Assembly: GCF_902859725.1 (NCBI RefSeq)
Contig: NZ_CADIJP010000020.1
Span: forward strand, 1-64,000
Source of the DNA: Achromobacter mucicolens
Lineage (GTDB): Bacteria; Pseudomonadota; Gammaproteobacteria; Burkholderiales; Burkholderiaceae_B
DNA: 64,000 bases
Reading direction: 5' to 3'
The notes under the pieces were generated by a model. That model made no database searches, was not told where the DNA came from, and was given only the letters and a program-made list of their open reading frames with translations. Each line of letters begins with the position of its first letter. The first letter of the stretch is position 1. The position numbers and the translations under genes were made by a program. This document shows positions 28,077 to 37,387 of this stretch, in pieces.

Positions 28077-29843
28077 TTAGAAGGTACGCGCCTTGGGCGG
28101 GAAGGACTCGACCGTCAGCGGCTTCATCTGAACAGGCTTGTAATCCAGGCGGCTGCCTTCGGAGTACCAAAGCGTGTGCTTCAGCCAGTTCTCGTCGTCG
28201 CGGGTCGGGTGGTCGTCAAGCGCATGCGCGCCGCGGCTTTCGGTGCGGGCGGCGGCCGACTTGATGGTGGCGCGGGCCACTTCGGTCATGTTCGCCAGTT
28301 CCAGCGCCTCGACGCGGGCGGTGTTGAACACCTTGGACTTGTCCTTGAAGTAGATGCTGTCGGCTTGCTTGGCCAGATCTTCGATCTGGGTCACGCCTTC
28401 GTTCAGCAGCTCCAGCGTGCGGAACACGCCGCAGTGGCGCTGCATCGAGAAGCGGATGGCGTTGCCGATGTCTTGCGTCTTTTCGCCGGACGTGCGCGAT
28501 TCCAGCTTGTTGATGCGGTCCAGCGAGAATTCGACGGCCTGTTGCGGCAGGTCCTGGTGCGCGCGCTGGCGCTCAGGATGCGAATTCACGATATGGTTGC
28601 CGGTGGCGCGGCCGAACACGATCAGGTCGAGCAGCGAGTTCGTGCCCAGGCGGTTCGCGCCGTGGACCGACACCGCGGCGCATTCGCCGATGGCGTACAG
28701 GCCGTTGACGATCTTGTTCTCGCCGTTTTCGCGCGTCAGCACCTGGCCGTGGTAGTTGGCCGGAATGCCGCCCATCTGGTAGTGGATGGTCGGAACGACG
28801 GGGATCGGTTCCTTGATCGGGTCCACGTTGCCGAACTTGATGGCGATTTCGCGGATCGAGGGCAGGCGCTTGTTGATGACGTCGGCGCCCAGGTGGTCAA
28901 GCTTGAGCACCACGTAGCTGCCGTCCGGACCGCAACCGCGGCCTTCCTTGATTTCCTGGTCCATCGAGCGCGACACGAAGTCACGCGGCGCCAGATCCTT
29001 CAGGGTGGGCGCATAGCGCTCCATGAAGCGTTCGCCATCCTTGTTCAAGAGGATGCCGCCTTCGCCGCGCACGCCTTCCGTGATCAGCACGCCCGCACCG
29101 GCCACGCCGGTCGGGTGGAACTGCCAGAATTCCATGTCTTGCAGCGGGATGCCGGCACGGGCAGCCATGCCCAGGCCGTCGCCGGTGTTGATGAACGCGT
29201 TGGTGGAAGCGGCCCAGATACGGCCCGCGCCGCCGGTGGCCAGCACCGTGGTCTTGGCTTCCAGGATGTAGATCTCGCCCGTTTCCATTTCGAGGGCGGT
29301 CACGCCCACGACGTCGCCGGCTTCGTTGCGCAGCAGGTCCAGCGCCATCCATTCGACGAAGAACTGGGTGCGCGCGGCAACGTTGCGCTGATAGAGCGTA
29401 TGCAGCAGGGCGTGGCCGGTACGGTCGGCAGCGGCACAGGCGCGCTGGACGGGCTTTTCGCCGAAGTTCGCGGTGTGGCCGCCGAACGGACGCTGATAGA
29501 TCGTGCCGTCGGGGTTGCGGTCGAACGGCATGCCGAAGTGCTCGAGCTCGTACACGGCGTTCGGGGCTTCACGGCACATGAATTCGATGGCGTCCTGGTC
29601 GCCCAGCCAGTCCGAACCCTTGACGGTGTCGTACATGTGCCAGTACCAGTTGTCTTCGCTCATGTTGCCCAGGGAGGCGCTAACGCCGCCCTGCGCGGCA
29701 ACGGTGTGCGAGCGCGTGGGGAACACTTTGGAGAGCACCGCAACGGACAGCCCCGCTTGGGACAGTTGCAGCGAACAACGCATGCCGGCTCCGCCGGCGC
29801 CAACGACCACCACATCAAACTGGCGGCGCGGCAGGGATTTCAT
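28077..29843 (-). CDS. sdhA: Succinate dehydrogenase flavoprotein subunit
   Basis: Oxidises succinate to fumarate. The 588-residue protein has the N-terminal FAD-binding GAGGAG fold, the flavin-linking histidine in PTRSHTVAAQGG, and the substrate-site segments FHPTGVAGAG and SRSMDQEI. The C-terminus DYKPVQMKPLT is typical. The ATG at 29843 (MKSLPRRQFD) is preferred to a GTG four codons upstream, because it matches relatives and lies 15 bases after the sdhD stop. Third gene of the sdh operon. Confidence 0.97.
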   Translation of the reverse strand: MKSLPRRQFDVVVVGAGGAGMRCSLQLSQAGLSVAVLSKVFPTRSHTVAAQGGVSASLGNMSEDNWYWHMYDTVKGSDWLGDQDAIEFMCREAPNAVYELEHFGMPFDRNPDGTIYQRPFGGHTANFGEKPVQRACAAADRTGHALLHTLYQRNVAARTQFFVEWMALDLLRNEAGDVVGVTALEMETGEIYILEAKTTVLATGGAGRIWAASTNAFINTGDGLGMAARAGIPLQDMEFWQFHPTGVAGAGVLITEGVRGEGGILLNKDGERFMERYAPTLKDLAPRDFVSRSMDQEIKEGRGCGPDGSYVVLKLDHLGADVINKRLPSIREIAIKFGNVDPIKEPIPVVPTIHYQMGGIPANYHGQVLTRENGENKIVNGLYAIGECAAVSVHGANRLGTNSLLDLIVFGRATGNHIVNSHPERQRAHQDLPQQAVEFSLDRINKLESRTSGEKTQDIGNAIRFSMQRHCGVFRTLELLNEGVTQIEDLAKQADSIYFKDKSKVFNTARVEALELANMTEVARATIKSAAARTESRGAHALDDHPTRDDENWLKHTLWYSEGSRLDYKPVQMKPLTVESFPPKARTF

Positions 29844-29858
29844 GACAGAGACCACGGC

Positions 29859-30242
29859 TTAAATGCTCCAGAGGATTTGCGCGAAGTAAACGACCGAACC
29901 GACCAGCCAGAGGATCGTCAGCACTTGCAGCAGCAGGCGCACGCCCACCGACTTGACGTAGTCCATCCAGATGTCGCGCACGCCAATCCAGGCATGCCAG
30001 GCCAGCGCAATGAATGCAAGGGTGGCCAGGATCTGGCCAACCGGAAGAACGCCCACGTAGAAATTGAACAGCGCGGTCCAGTGCTCGTACGTGAAGGCAG
30101 GCATCATGAGGATGCCGATGAGCAGCACCAGCGTGTACACGGCCATGATGACGGCGGTGATGCGCTGGATGATGAAGTCCATGACGCCATAGTGCGCGCC
30201 GACGACCAGGCGCTTGGGTCCGTAGTTTTTAGCGGCGGCCAT
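29859..30242 (-). CDS. sdhD: Succinate dehydrogenase membrane anchor subunit
   Basis: A 127-residue membrane anchor with three helices. The segment QRITAVIMAVYTLVL begins the first helix, and the heme/quinone region HAWIGVRDIWMDY lies in the second. Together with SdhC it binds heme b and ubiquinone. Its start codon directly abuts the sdhC stop, so translation is coupled. Confidence 0.93.
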   Translation of the reverse strand: MAAAKNYGPKRLVVGAHYGVMDFIIQRITAVIMAVYTLVLLIGILMMPAFTYEHWTALFNFYVGVLPVGQILATLAFIALAWHAWIGVRDIWMDYVKSVGVRLLLQVLTILWLVGSVVYFAQILWSI

Positions 30243-30656
30243 TTACAGCACTCCGAACAGTTTGAGAGCAAACACCAGGGTCAGCGCGAGGCTGACGCCG
30301 AACACCACGCCGGCGCTCTTCTTGGACGATTGCTTGTCGATGCCGATGTGCAGATCCAGCATCAGGTAGCGGATGCCCGCACAGAAGTGGTGCAGGTAGC
30401 CCCACACGAGGACGAGGAAAACGAGCTTGACGATCGGGTTGCCGGCGTACGCGGCCACGGCGGCGAACGTCTGGGGCGCGGCCACGCTGGCCGCGAACAG
30501 CGGCAGGATGACCAAGGGAAGACAGAGGAACAACAACGCGCCGCTGACGCGGTGCAGAATGGACAGCTTGCCGGCCAGGGGCAGGCGGTAACTGGCAATT
30601 TGCGCAATACCAATATTGCGAAACTGCGGACGTGGCTTGGCAGCGGTGTCGGACAT
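30243..30656 (-). CDS. sdhC: Succinate dehydrogenase cytochrome b556 subunit
   Basis: A 137-residue three-helix membrane subunit. The signature LHRVSGALLF near residue 34 forms part of the quinone site, and the heme ligand histidine is in YLHHFCAGIRYL. It is first in the sdhCDAB-sdhE-gltA operon. About 120 bases separate it from the end of the co-directional gntR gene, enough for its own promoter. Confidence 0.94.
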   Translation of the reverse strand: MSDTAAKPRPQFRNIGIAQIASYRLPLAGKLSILHRVSGALLFLCLPLVILPLFAASVAAPQTFAAVAAYAGNPIVKLVFLVLVWGYLHHFCAGIRYLMLDLHIGIDKQSSKKSAGVVFGVSLALTLVFALKLFGVL

Positions 30657-30776
30657 GACGGCCTCGGTGTTTCGGAACTAGGGAATCGTTACGGCTAAAT
30701 TGCCGCGGCCCTTGCGGGCAAACGCGGTATTTTCGCCCAGAGACGGGTTGGTATCAAATCGTAGGTAAAAAGCTCA

Positions 30777-31556
30777 TCAATTCAGACTATTGCGGTAGTG
30801 GTATCGATCGGTCAAGTACAACCCCCGGCGGATTTCCATGGGGCGGTCACCGTACGTGTAAGACACCCGGTCTACCTGCAACAACGGCGTTCCGGCGGCA
30901 ACATTAAGCAGCGTACAGACTTCAGCCGGCGCGGCGACCGCGCGCAGCTTCTCGTCCGCGCGCACCATGCTGACGCCGAACTCGGATTCAAAAAGGCCAT
31001 AGAGCGGCGCCTTGTTGGCGGTCAGCAGCTCCAGGGTGAGACCACGGAAGATGGAACCGGGCAGCCAGATGTCGTCCAGCACGGTGGGTGTCTGCCCCAT
31101 GGACAGCAGGCGGCGGATCATGACGACGGTTTCGCCGGCGCGCAGGTCGAGCGCGCGGGCGATCTCGGCGGGCGCGCGCGTGCGGCGGCATTCCAGGATG
31201 CGGCTTTCCGCCCGGCCGGCCTCGCCCTCTTCGTCGGGGGCCAGGCGCAGGAAGCGGTAGCGCACGCGGGCTTCGTGGTGGGTGGCGACAAAAGTGCCCT
31301 TGCCCTGGCGGCGCAGCAGCATGTGCTCGGCCGCCAGCTCATCGACCGCCTTGCGCACCGTGCCCTGGCTCACCTGGAAACGGGCGGCCAGATCGATTTC
31401 GCTGGGGATGAGCTCGCCGGGCTTCCATTCGCCGCGTTCGAGGCTTTGAACAAGCAGATCCTTGATCTGGCGGTAGAGCGGACTGAAAGCGGCTCCCTCG
31501 CCCGTCGGACGGGCGGCGCGATTGCGTAAGGAGGTTTCGGGCCGAGGCTCTGCCAT
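30777..31556 (-). CDS. GntR-family (HutC/UTRA) transcriptional regulator
   Basis: A 259-residue regulator with an N-terminal GntR winged helix (PLYRQIKDLLVQSLERGEWK, then IPSEIDLAARFQVSQGTVRKA, residues about 25-90) and a C-terminal UTRA effector domain (about 105-255). It lies upstream of sdhCDAB-gltA on the same strand and diverges from mdh, so it is well placed to control the central-carbon block; a palindromic site stands in the mdh gap. The effector is probably a small carboxylate (inferred). The start at 31556 (MAEPRPETSL) follows AAGAAGAT; the ATG at 31577 is an alternative adding seven residues. Confidence 0.9.
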   Translation of the reverse strand: MAEPRPETSLRNRAARPTGEGAAFSPLYRQIKDLLVQSLERGEWKPGELIPSEIDLAARFQVSQGTVRKAVDELAAEHMLLRRQGKGTFVATHHEARVRYRFLRLAPDEEGEAGRAESRILECRRTRAPAEIARALDLRAGETVVMIRRLLSMGQTPTVLDDIWLPGSIFRGLTLELLTANKAPLYGLFESEFGVSMVRADEKLRAVAAPAEVCTLLNVAAGTPLLQVDRVSYTYGDRPMEIRRGLYLTDRYHYRNSLN

Positions 31557-31577
31557 GGATCTTCTTGAGAGTGTCAT

Positions 31578-31913
31578 GTTTATCCGGATGAATGAGAAGA
31601 CAACGCCAGGGATGCAAACTCATCCGCATGCGCTGCTGCCGCCGGTCTTCAGGCTTGATGCAGACGCACGGCCGAGCGGGGCCGCGGCGCATTCGAATAA
31701 ACGCTCTATTGTGGCATATCGGGAGGCGAGCTGTCCAACGTCTTATGTCTTATATAAGATAGAAGAGCGATTGACGCTTACGTTAATTCGATCTAGGATT
31801 CAAAGCTGCCCGCGCGACGCGCGGCGGCCCTCTTGGCCGCCTGAATTTCCGCGCCCAACGATTACACTGATTGGTGAGATTTCTTTCTCGCCAAACCATT
31901 ACGGAGAACGTTC
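31578..31913 (+). promoter_or_regulatory. gntR-mdh intergenic region with operator-like palindrome, mdh promoter and structured leader
   Basis: This 336-base gap holds no gene. It has a 12-bp perfect palindrome TCTTATATAAGA (31748-31759), then TTGACG (31771-31776), a 17-base spacer and TAGGAT (31794-31799), a good sigma-70 promoter for mdh. The roughly 107-base leader that follows can form two hairpins: GGCGGCC/GGCCGCC (31823-31829 with 31835-31841) and TTGGTGAG/CTCGCCAA (31871-31878 with 31887-31894, one wobble pair). A GGAGA ribosome site follows. The palindrome is a candidate GntR operator. Confidence 0.65.
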
Positions 31914-32903
31914 ATGTCCAAGCCTGCCTTGCGTGTCGCCGTCACCGGCGCCGCCGGCCAAATCGGTTACGCACTGCTATTCCGCATCGCCTCGGGCGAA
32001 ATGCTGGGTAAAGATCAACCCGTCATCCTGCAACTGCTGGAAATCCCCGACGAGAAAGCGCAAAAGGCCCTGAAGGGCGTCATCATGGAACTGGATGACT
32101 GCGCCTTCCCGCTGCTGCAGGAAGTGACCGCGCACAGCGATCCGCGCACCGCCTTCAAGGACGCCGACGTGGCCCTGCTGGTGGGCGCCCGCCCCCGCGG
32201 CCCGGGCATGGAGCGCAAGGACCTGCTGTCCGTCAACGCGCAGATCTTCACGGCGCAGGGCAAGGCCCTGAACGACGTCGCCAGCCGCAACGTCAAGGTG
32301 CTGGTCGTGGGCAACCCCGCCAACACCAACGCCTACATCGCCATGAAGTCGGCGCCGGACCTGCCCGCCAAGAACTTCACCGCCATGCTGCGCCTGGACC
32401 ACAACCGCGCGCTGTCGCAACTGGCCGCCAAGTCGGGCAAGGCCGTGGCCGACATCGAAAATCTGATCGTCTGGGGCAACCACTCGCCCACGATGTACCC
32501 CGACTACCGCTTCGCCACCGTCGGCGGCGAATCGCTGTCCAAGCTCATCAACGACGACGCCTGGAACCGCGACACGTTCATCCCCACCGTGGGCAAGCGC
32601 GGCGCCGCCATCATCGAAGCCCGTGGCCTGTCCTCGGCCGCTTCGGCCGCCAACGCCGCCATCGACCACGTCCGTGACTGGGTCCTGGGCAGCAACGGCA
32701 AGTGGGTCACGATGGGCATCCCGTCGGACGGCTCTTACGGCATCCCCGAAGGCATCATCTACGGCGTGCCGGTCACGACCGAAAACGGCGAATACAAGCG
32801 CGTCGAAGGCCTGGAAATCGACGCCTTCTCGCGTGAGCGCCTGGACTTCACGCTGAAAGAGCTCCTCGAAGAGCGCGACGGCGTCAAGGACCTGCTGAAG
32901 TAA
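31914..32903 (+). CDS. mdh: Malate dehydrogenase (NAD-dependent)
   Basis: Interconverts malate and oxaloacetate in the TCA cycle. The 329-residue protein is of the MDH1-like type common in betaproteobacteria. It has the NAD-binding [17 protein letters not shown], the mobile-loop substrate arginines in [26 protein letters not shown] and the catalytic histidine in GNHSPTMYP. The start follows GGAGA. It diverges from gntR, and a strong dyad ends the gene. Prokaryotic members of this branch are typically cytoplasmic dimers. Confidence 0.97.
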   Translation: MSKPALRVAVTGAAGQIGYALLFRIASGEMLGKDQPVILQLLEIPDEKAQKALKGVIMELDDCAFPLLQEVTAHSDPRTAFKDADVALLVGARPRGPGMERKDLLSVNAQIFTAQGKALNDVASRNVKVLVVGNPANTNAYIAMKSAPDLPAKNFTAMLRLDHNRALSQLAAKSGKAVADIENLIVWGNHSPTMYPDYRFATVGGESLSKLINDDAWNRDTFIPTVGKRGAAIIEARGLSSAASAANAAIDHVRDWVLGSNGKWVTMGIPSDGSYGIPEGIIYGVPVTTENGEYKRVEGLEIDAFSRERLDFTLKELLEERDGVKDLLK

Positions 32904-32916
32904 GCAGCGCGCAGTA

Positions 32917-32950
32917 AAGGTTTGGGCCCGTTCATGCGGGCCCAAACCTT
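32917..32950. terminator. Strong hairpin after mdh
   Basis: A 14-bp perfect stem, AAGGTTTGGGCCCG (32917-32930) with CGGGCCCAAACCTT (32937-32950), loop TTCATG, beginning 13 bases after the mdh stop. The T-run is short (TT), but the stem is very stable. It separates mdh from prpBCD. Confidence 0.75.
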
Positions 32951-33008
32951 AGGCGGGTCCGCCACGCGCGGCCCGCCATGCAGGCAGCACCGGGAAATAC
33001 ACCTGTCT

Positions 33009-33026
33009 CTTTGCCAAGCCGCAAAG
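33009..33026. promoter_or_regulatory. Dyad CTTTGC-N6-GCAAAG upstream of prpB
   Basis: An exact inverted repeat, CTTTGC (33009-33014) and GCAAAG (33021-33026), lies about 90 bases before the prpB start. TTTGC/GCAAA half-sites are used by several propionyl-CoA and short-chain-acyl-CoA regulators, which makes this a candidate operator. No regulator gene for it lies beside the operon other than the gntR gene upstream. Confidence 0.45.
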
Positions 33027-33114
33027 GTACGCGCCGCGGGATTGTCGCGCAGGGGACAGATTTATTTTTCGGACCCGCGATAACGTCGTGGGCTACCAAG
33101 AACAGGAGACAACC

Positions 33115-34005
33115 ATGTCCAGACCCGACTCGCCCGGCGCCCTCTTTCGCCGCGCGCTCGCCGAAGAAAATCCCCTGCAGATCATCGGCGCCATCAACGC
33201 CAACCATGCCCTCCTGGCCAAGCGCGCCGGCTATCGCGCCATCTACCTGTCCGGCGGCGGCGTCGCGGCCGGATCGCTGGGCCTGCCGGACCTGGGCATC
33301 AACACGATGGATGACGTCCTGACCGACGTGCGCCGCATCACCGACGTGTGCGATGTGCCGCTGCTGGTGGACATCGACACCGGCTTCGGCCCGTCGGCGT
33401 TCAACATCGCCCGCACGGTCAAGAGCCTGATCAAGTTCGGCGCGGCCGCCTGCCACATCGAGGACCAGGTGGGCGCCAAGCGCTGCGGCCACCGCCCGGG
33501 CAAGGAAATCGTCACGACCGAGGAAATGGCCGACCGCGTGAAGGCCGCCGCCGACGCGCGCACCGACAGCGACTTCTACCTGATTGCCCGCACCGACGCG
33601 ATTGCCTCGCACGGCGTGGACGCCGCCATCGAGCGCGCGCTGGCCTGCGTGGAAGCCGGGGCCGACGCGATCTTCGCCGAAGCCGCCTACGACCTGCCCA
33701 CCTACGACCGCTTCGTGAAGGCCGTCAAGGTGCCGGTGCTGGCCAACATCACCGAATTCGGCAAGACGCCGCTCTTCTCGGTCGAAGAACTGAAGAGCGT
33801 CGGCGTGGGCATGGTGCTGTACCCGCTGTCGGCCTTCCGCGCCATGAACAAGGCCGCCGAGGCCGTCTACACCGCGATCCGCCGCGACGGCCACCAGAAG
33901 AACGTGGTCGACCTGATGCAGACCCGCGAGGAACTGTACGATCGCATCGGCTATCACGAGTTCGAATCCAGACTGGATGCGCTCTTCCAGAAGGGCAAGG
34001 CGTAA
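33115..34005 (+). CDS. prpB: 2-methylisocitrate lyase
   Basis: Splits 2-methylisocitrate to pyruvate and succinate, the last step of the methylcitrate cycle for propionyl-CoA. The 296-residue protein has the family signature [10 protein letters not shown] with the catalytic cysteine, and the metal-site region [14 protein letters not shown]. The start at 33115 follows AGGAGA; a further upstream ATG adds nine residues outside the family. It is first of prpB-prpC-prpD. Confidence 0.96.
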   Translation: MSRPDSPGALFRRALAEENPLQIIGAINANHALLAKRAGYRAIYLSGGGVAAGSLGLPDLGINTMDDVLTDVRRITDVCDVPLLVDIDTGFGPSAFNIARTVKSLIKFGAAACHIEDQVGAKRCGHRPGKEIVTTEEMADRVKAAADARTDSDFYLIARTDAIASHGVDAAIERALACVEAGADAIFAEAAYDLPTYDRFVKAVKVPVLANITEFGKTPLFSVEELKSVGVGMVLYPLSAFRAMNKAAEAVYTAIRRDGHQKNVVDLMQTREELYDRIGYHEFESRLDALFQKGKA

Positions 34006-34095
34006 TCCCGCAACGTCCAGGCGCCGCCGCGGCAACCCCGCGGCGCCGTCCGCCACCCATTGCATCTTCCATCGCGTAAGGAAAGGAGTAGAGAC

Positions 34096-35289
34096 ATGAG
34101 CACGGCTCCCAAGAAGCAAGAAGCCAAATCGGACGCCAAGCCGGAAGAAAAGGCCGGTTTCAAGCCCAAGAAGTCGGTTGCGCTGTCCGGCGTGGTCGCG
34201 GGCAACACCGCCCTGTGCACCGTCGGCCGCAGCGGCAACGACCTGCACTATCGCGGCTATGACATCCTGGACATCGCCGATACCAGCGAGTTCGAGGAGA
34301 TTGCTCACCTGCTGGTCCATGGCAAGCTGCCCAACAAGGCCGAGCTGAAGGCCTACAAGGAAAAGCTGCGCAGCCTGCGCGGCCTGCCCGCGCAATTGCA
34401 GGTCGCCCTGGAAGCCCTGCCCGCCGCCAGCCACCCGATGGACGTGATGCGCACGGCCGTGTCGGTGCTGGGCTGCGTGCTGCCTGAAAAGGACGACCAC
34501 AACACCCCGGGCGCACGCGACATCGCCGACCGCCTGATGGCCAACCTGGGCTCGGCCCTGCTCTACTGGTACCACTACAGCCACAACGGCCGCGTGATCG
34601 ACGTGCAGACGGACGACGACAGCATCGGCGGCCACTTCCTGCATCTGCTGCATGGCGAAAAGCCCAGCGACGAATGGGTCAAGGCGATGCACATTTCGCT
34701 GAACCTGTACGCCGAGCACGAATTCAACGCCTCCACGTTCACGGCCCGCGTCATCGCCGGCACGGGTTCGGACATGTTCTCGGCCATCTCGGGCGCCATC
34801 GGCGCCTTGCGCGGCCCCAAGCACGGCGGCGCCAACGAAGTGGCGTTCGAAGTGCAGAAGCGCTACGAAACCCCGGAAGAAGCCGAGGCCGACATCCGCC
34901 GCCGCGTGGAAGCCAAGGAAGTCATCATCGGTTTTGGCCATCCGGTCTACACGGTCTCCGACCCGCGCAACAAGGTCATCAAGGACGTCGCCAAGAAGCT
35001 GTCCAAGAAGGCCGGCACGACCAAGATGTTCGACATCGCCGAGCGCCTGGAAACCGTCATGTGGGACGTCAAGAAGATGTTCCCCAACCTGGACTGGTTC
35101 TCGGCCGTCAGCTATCACATGATGGGCGTGCCCACCGCCATGTTCACCCCGCTGTTCGTCATTGCGCGCACCGCGGGCTGGTCGGCCCACATCATCGAGC
35201 AGCGCATCGACAACAAGATCATCCGCCCCACCGCCAACTACGTGGGCCCGGAAGACCAGAAGTTCGTGCCCATCGACAAGCGCAAGTAA
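34096..35289 (+). CDS. prpC: 2-methylcitrate synthase
   Basis: Condenses propionyl-CoA with oxaloacetate. The 397-residue protein belongs to the citrate synthase family and is the short form typical of PrpC. Active-site segments are [37 protein letters not shown] and [15 protein letters not shown] Lys-rich N-terminal tail of about 30 residues ([16 protein letters not shown]) is longer than in most PrpC proteins and is probably flexible. The start at 34096 follows AAAGGAG. It sits between prpB and prpD, and is distinct from the true citrate synthase GltA at 25.7-27.0 kb. Confidence 0.95.
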   Translation: MSTAPKKQEAKSDAKPEEKAGFKPKKSVALSGVVAGNTALCTVGRSGNDLHYRGYDILDIADTSEFEEIAHLLVHGKLPNKAELKAYKEKLRSLRGLPAQLQVALEALPAASHPMDVMRTAVSVLGCVLPEKDDHNTPGARDIADRLMANLGSALLYWYHYSHNGRVIDVQTDDDSIGGHFLHLLHGEKPSDEWVKAMHISLNLYAEHEFNASTFTARVIAGTGSDMFSAISGAIGALRGPKHGGANEVAFEVQKRYETPEEAEADIRRRVEAKEVIIGFGHPVYTVSDPRNKVIKDVAKKLSKKAGTTKMFDIAERLETVMWDVKKMFPNLDWFSAVSYHMMGVPTAMFTPLFVIARTAGWSAHIIEQRIDNKIIRPTANYVGPEDQKFVPIDKRK

Positions 35290-35347
35290 GACGCGATCGA
35301 GGGCGCGGCATGGCCACCTGTATTCACTTTTCCGAAGAGGTACTGCT

Positions 35348-36799
35348 ATGTCTGCCCCGATCTCGAACGTACGTCCCGAGCCCGACCAGGTCCTGGCCGA
35401 TATCGCGGACTACGTTCTGAATTTTGAAGTCCGCAGCGAACTGGCCTACGAGACGGCACGCAACTGCCTGATCGACACCCTGGGCTGCGGCCTGGAAGCG
35501 CTGGAGTATCCAGCGTGCCGCAAACTGCTGGGCCCGGTCGTGCCGGGCACCGTGGTGCCCCAGGGCGCCAAGGTGCCCGGCACGCAATTCCAGCTCGACC
35601 CCGTCCAGGCCGCATTCAACATCGGCGCCATGATCCGCTGGCTGGACTTCAACGACACGTGGCTCGCGGCCGAATGGGGCCACCCGTCGGACAACCTGGG
35701 CGGCATCCTCGCCACGGCCGACTGGCTTTCGCGCACGGCGGTCGCGTCGGGCAAGCCCCCGCTCACGATGCGCGACGTGCTGACCGGCATGATCAAGGCG
35801 CACGAGATCCAGGGCTGCATCGCCCTGGAGAACTCCTTCAACAAGGTGGGCCTGGACCACGTCGTGCTGGTCAAGGTGGCCTCCACGGCGGTCGTGGCGC
35901 AAATGCTTGGCCTGTCCCGCGACGAAGTCATCAACGCCGTGTCGCTCGCCTGGGTCGACGGCCAAAGCCTGCGCACCTACCGCCACGCCCCCAACACCGG
36001 CAGCCGCAAAAGCTGGGCCGCGGGCGATGCCACCAGCCGCGCGGTGCGCCTGGCGCTGATCGCCCGCACCGGCGAAATGGGGTATCCCTCGGTGCTGACC
36101 GCCAAGACCTGGGGCTTTTACGACGTGCTCTTCAAGGGCCAGCCGTTCAAGTTCCAGCGGCCCTACGGCAGCTACGTGATGGAAAACGTGCTGTTCAAGA
36201 TTTCGTTTCCAGCCGAATTCCATGCGCAGACCGCCGTCGAATGCGCCATGCAGATCCACGGCCTGCTCAAGTCGCTGGGCAAGACAACCGACGACATCAA
36301 GCAGATCCGGATACGCACGCACGAGGCGTGCATCCGCATCATCGACAAGAAGGGTCCGCTGAACAATCCCGCCGACCGCGACCACTGCATCCAGTACATG
36401 GTGGCCGTGCCGCTGCTGTTCGGGCGCCTGACGGCAAGCGATTACGAAGACGAGATCGCGCAGGATCCGCGTATCGACGCGCTGCGCGCCAAGATAGTCT
36501 GCGTCGAGGATCCGGCCTTCACCAGCGACTATCACAACCCCGCCAAGCGCTCGATCGCCAATGCGCTGACCGTGCAGTTCAACGATGGCACGGCGCTCGA
36601 TGAGATCGTCTGCGAATACCCCATCGGCCACAAGCGCCGCCGCGCCGACGGCATCCCGCTGCTGGAAGCCAAGTTCCGTACCAATCTGGCCCGCATATTC
36701 CCGCCGCGCCAGCAGCAGCGCATCCTGGACGCGTCGCTGGCGCAGACAACCCTGGAGTCGATGCCGGTCCATGAGTACATGGACCTCTATGTGATCTAA
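35348..36799 (+). CDS. prpD: 2-methylcitrate dehydratase
   Basis: Dehydrates 2-methylcitrate to 2-methyl-cis-aconitate (iron-independent MmgE/PrpD family). The 483-residue protein is of full length. Typical segments are [39 protein letters not shown] and [19 protein letters not shown]. The start at 35348 ([15 protein letters not shown]) follows AAGAGGT; the open frame extends further upstream inside prpC in a different frame. There is no acnD or prpF here, as expected for the PrpD-type pathway, which uses a general aconitase for rehydration. An 18-bp hairpin follows. Confidence 0.95.
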   Translation: MSAPISNVRPEPDQVLADIADYVLNFEVRSELAYETARNCLIDTLGCGLEALEYPACRKLLGPVVPGTVVPQGAKVPGTQFQLDPVQAAFNIGAMIRWLDFNDTWLAAEWGHPSDNLGGILATADWLSRTAVASGKPPLTMRDVLTGMIKAHEIQGCIALENSFNKVGLDHVVLVKVASTAVVAQMLGLSRDEVINAVSLAWVDGQSLRTYRHAPNTGSRKSWAAGDATSRAVRLALIARTGEMGYPSVLTAKTWGFYDVLFKGQPFKFQRPYGSYVMENVLFKISFPAEFHAQTAVECAMQIHGLLKSLGKTTDDIKQIRIRTHEACIRIIDKKGPLNNPADRDHCIQYMVAVPLLFGRLTASDYEDEIAQDPRIDALRAKIVCVEDPAFTSDYHNPAKRSIANALTVQFNDGTALDEIVCEYPIGHKRRRADGIPLLEAKFRTNLARIFPPRQQQRILDASLAQTTLESMPVHEYMDLYVI

Positions 36800-36821
36800 G
36801 GGGTGCCAGCCCCCAGACGCA

Positions 36822-36868
36822 GCCGCCCAATCTGACGCCGTGCGCACGCGGGTGTCAGATTGGGCGGC
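36822..36868 (+). terminator. Long-stem hairpin after prpD
   Basis: An 18-bp stem with one wobble pair: the arm at 36822-36839 pairs with that at 36851-36868, around an 11-base loop. It begins about 22 bases after the prpD stop. There is no T-run after it, so it may be a rho-assisted terminator or an mRNA 3' end stabiliser, not a classic terminator. Confidence 0.6.
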
Positions 36869-36925
36869 CACGGGTATCGGCCACCGGCGCGCATACAATG
36901 CGGCTTTCCTCAACTGGATCGCGCC

Positions 36926-37354
36926 ATGGCCATGCTCTGGGTCAAGACCTTTCACATCGTCTTCATCGCCTCCTGGTTTGCCGGCCTGTTCTATCTGCCG
37001 CGCATCTTTGTGAACCTGGCCCAGCAGTCGGATCCCGCCGTGCAGACGACGCTGCTCGGCATGGCGCGCCGGCTGTACCGCTTCACCACCATTCTGGCGG
37101 TCGTGGCCATCATTTTCGGGATGTGGCTTTACGTGGGTTACCGTATCGGCGTGGGCCCCGGCAATGGCTGGATGCACGCCAAGCTCTTTTTCGTGCTGCT
37201 CGTCATCGGCTACCATCACGCCTGTGGCCTCATGCTGCGCAAATTCGAACAGGGCAAGAACACCCGTTCGCACAAGTTCTATCGCTGGTTCAACGAAGTT
37301 CCCGTCTTGCTGCTCTTGGTGGTGGTGGCGCTGGTCGTCGTCAAACCCTTCTGA
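36926..37354 (+). CDS. hemJ: HemJ-like protoporphyrinogen IX oxidase (CopD-superfamily membrane protein)
   Basis: A 142-residue four-helix membrane protein. The start MAMLWVKTFHIVFIASWF is the HemJ/UPF0093 hallmark, with the conserved histidine in the first helix. The segment GLFYLPRIFVN follows, and the later MHAKLFFVLLVIGYHH carries the conserved His/Lys pair. HemJ proteins oxidise protoporphyrinogen IX to protoporphyrin in heme synthesis in bacteria without HemG or HemY. The start at 36926 or 36932 (two codons apart) is possible. The gene is followed by an RNA methyltransferase about 33 bases downstream. Confidence 0.85.
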   Translation: MAMLWVKTFHIVFIASWFAGLFYLPRIFVNLAQQSDPAVQTTLLGMARRLYRFTTILAVVAIIFGMWLYVGYRIGVGPGNGWMHAKLFFVLLVIGYHHACGLMLRKFEQGKNTRSHKFYRWFNEVPVLLLLVVVALVVVKPF

Positions 37355-37387
37355 TACCCCTACCTTTGCACATTCGCCAGGATTCGT

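Noticed and set aside
28176-30698. An 840-codon plus-strand open frame across sdhA, sdhD and sdhC
   Set aside because: It runs antisense through three separate operon genes, which only makes sense as a composition artefact.
32932-35190. A 752-codon minus-strand open frame opposite prpB and prpC
   Set aside because: Shadow frame; the plus-strand genes carry complete active-site motifs.
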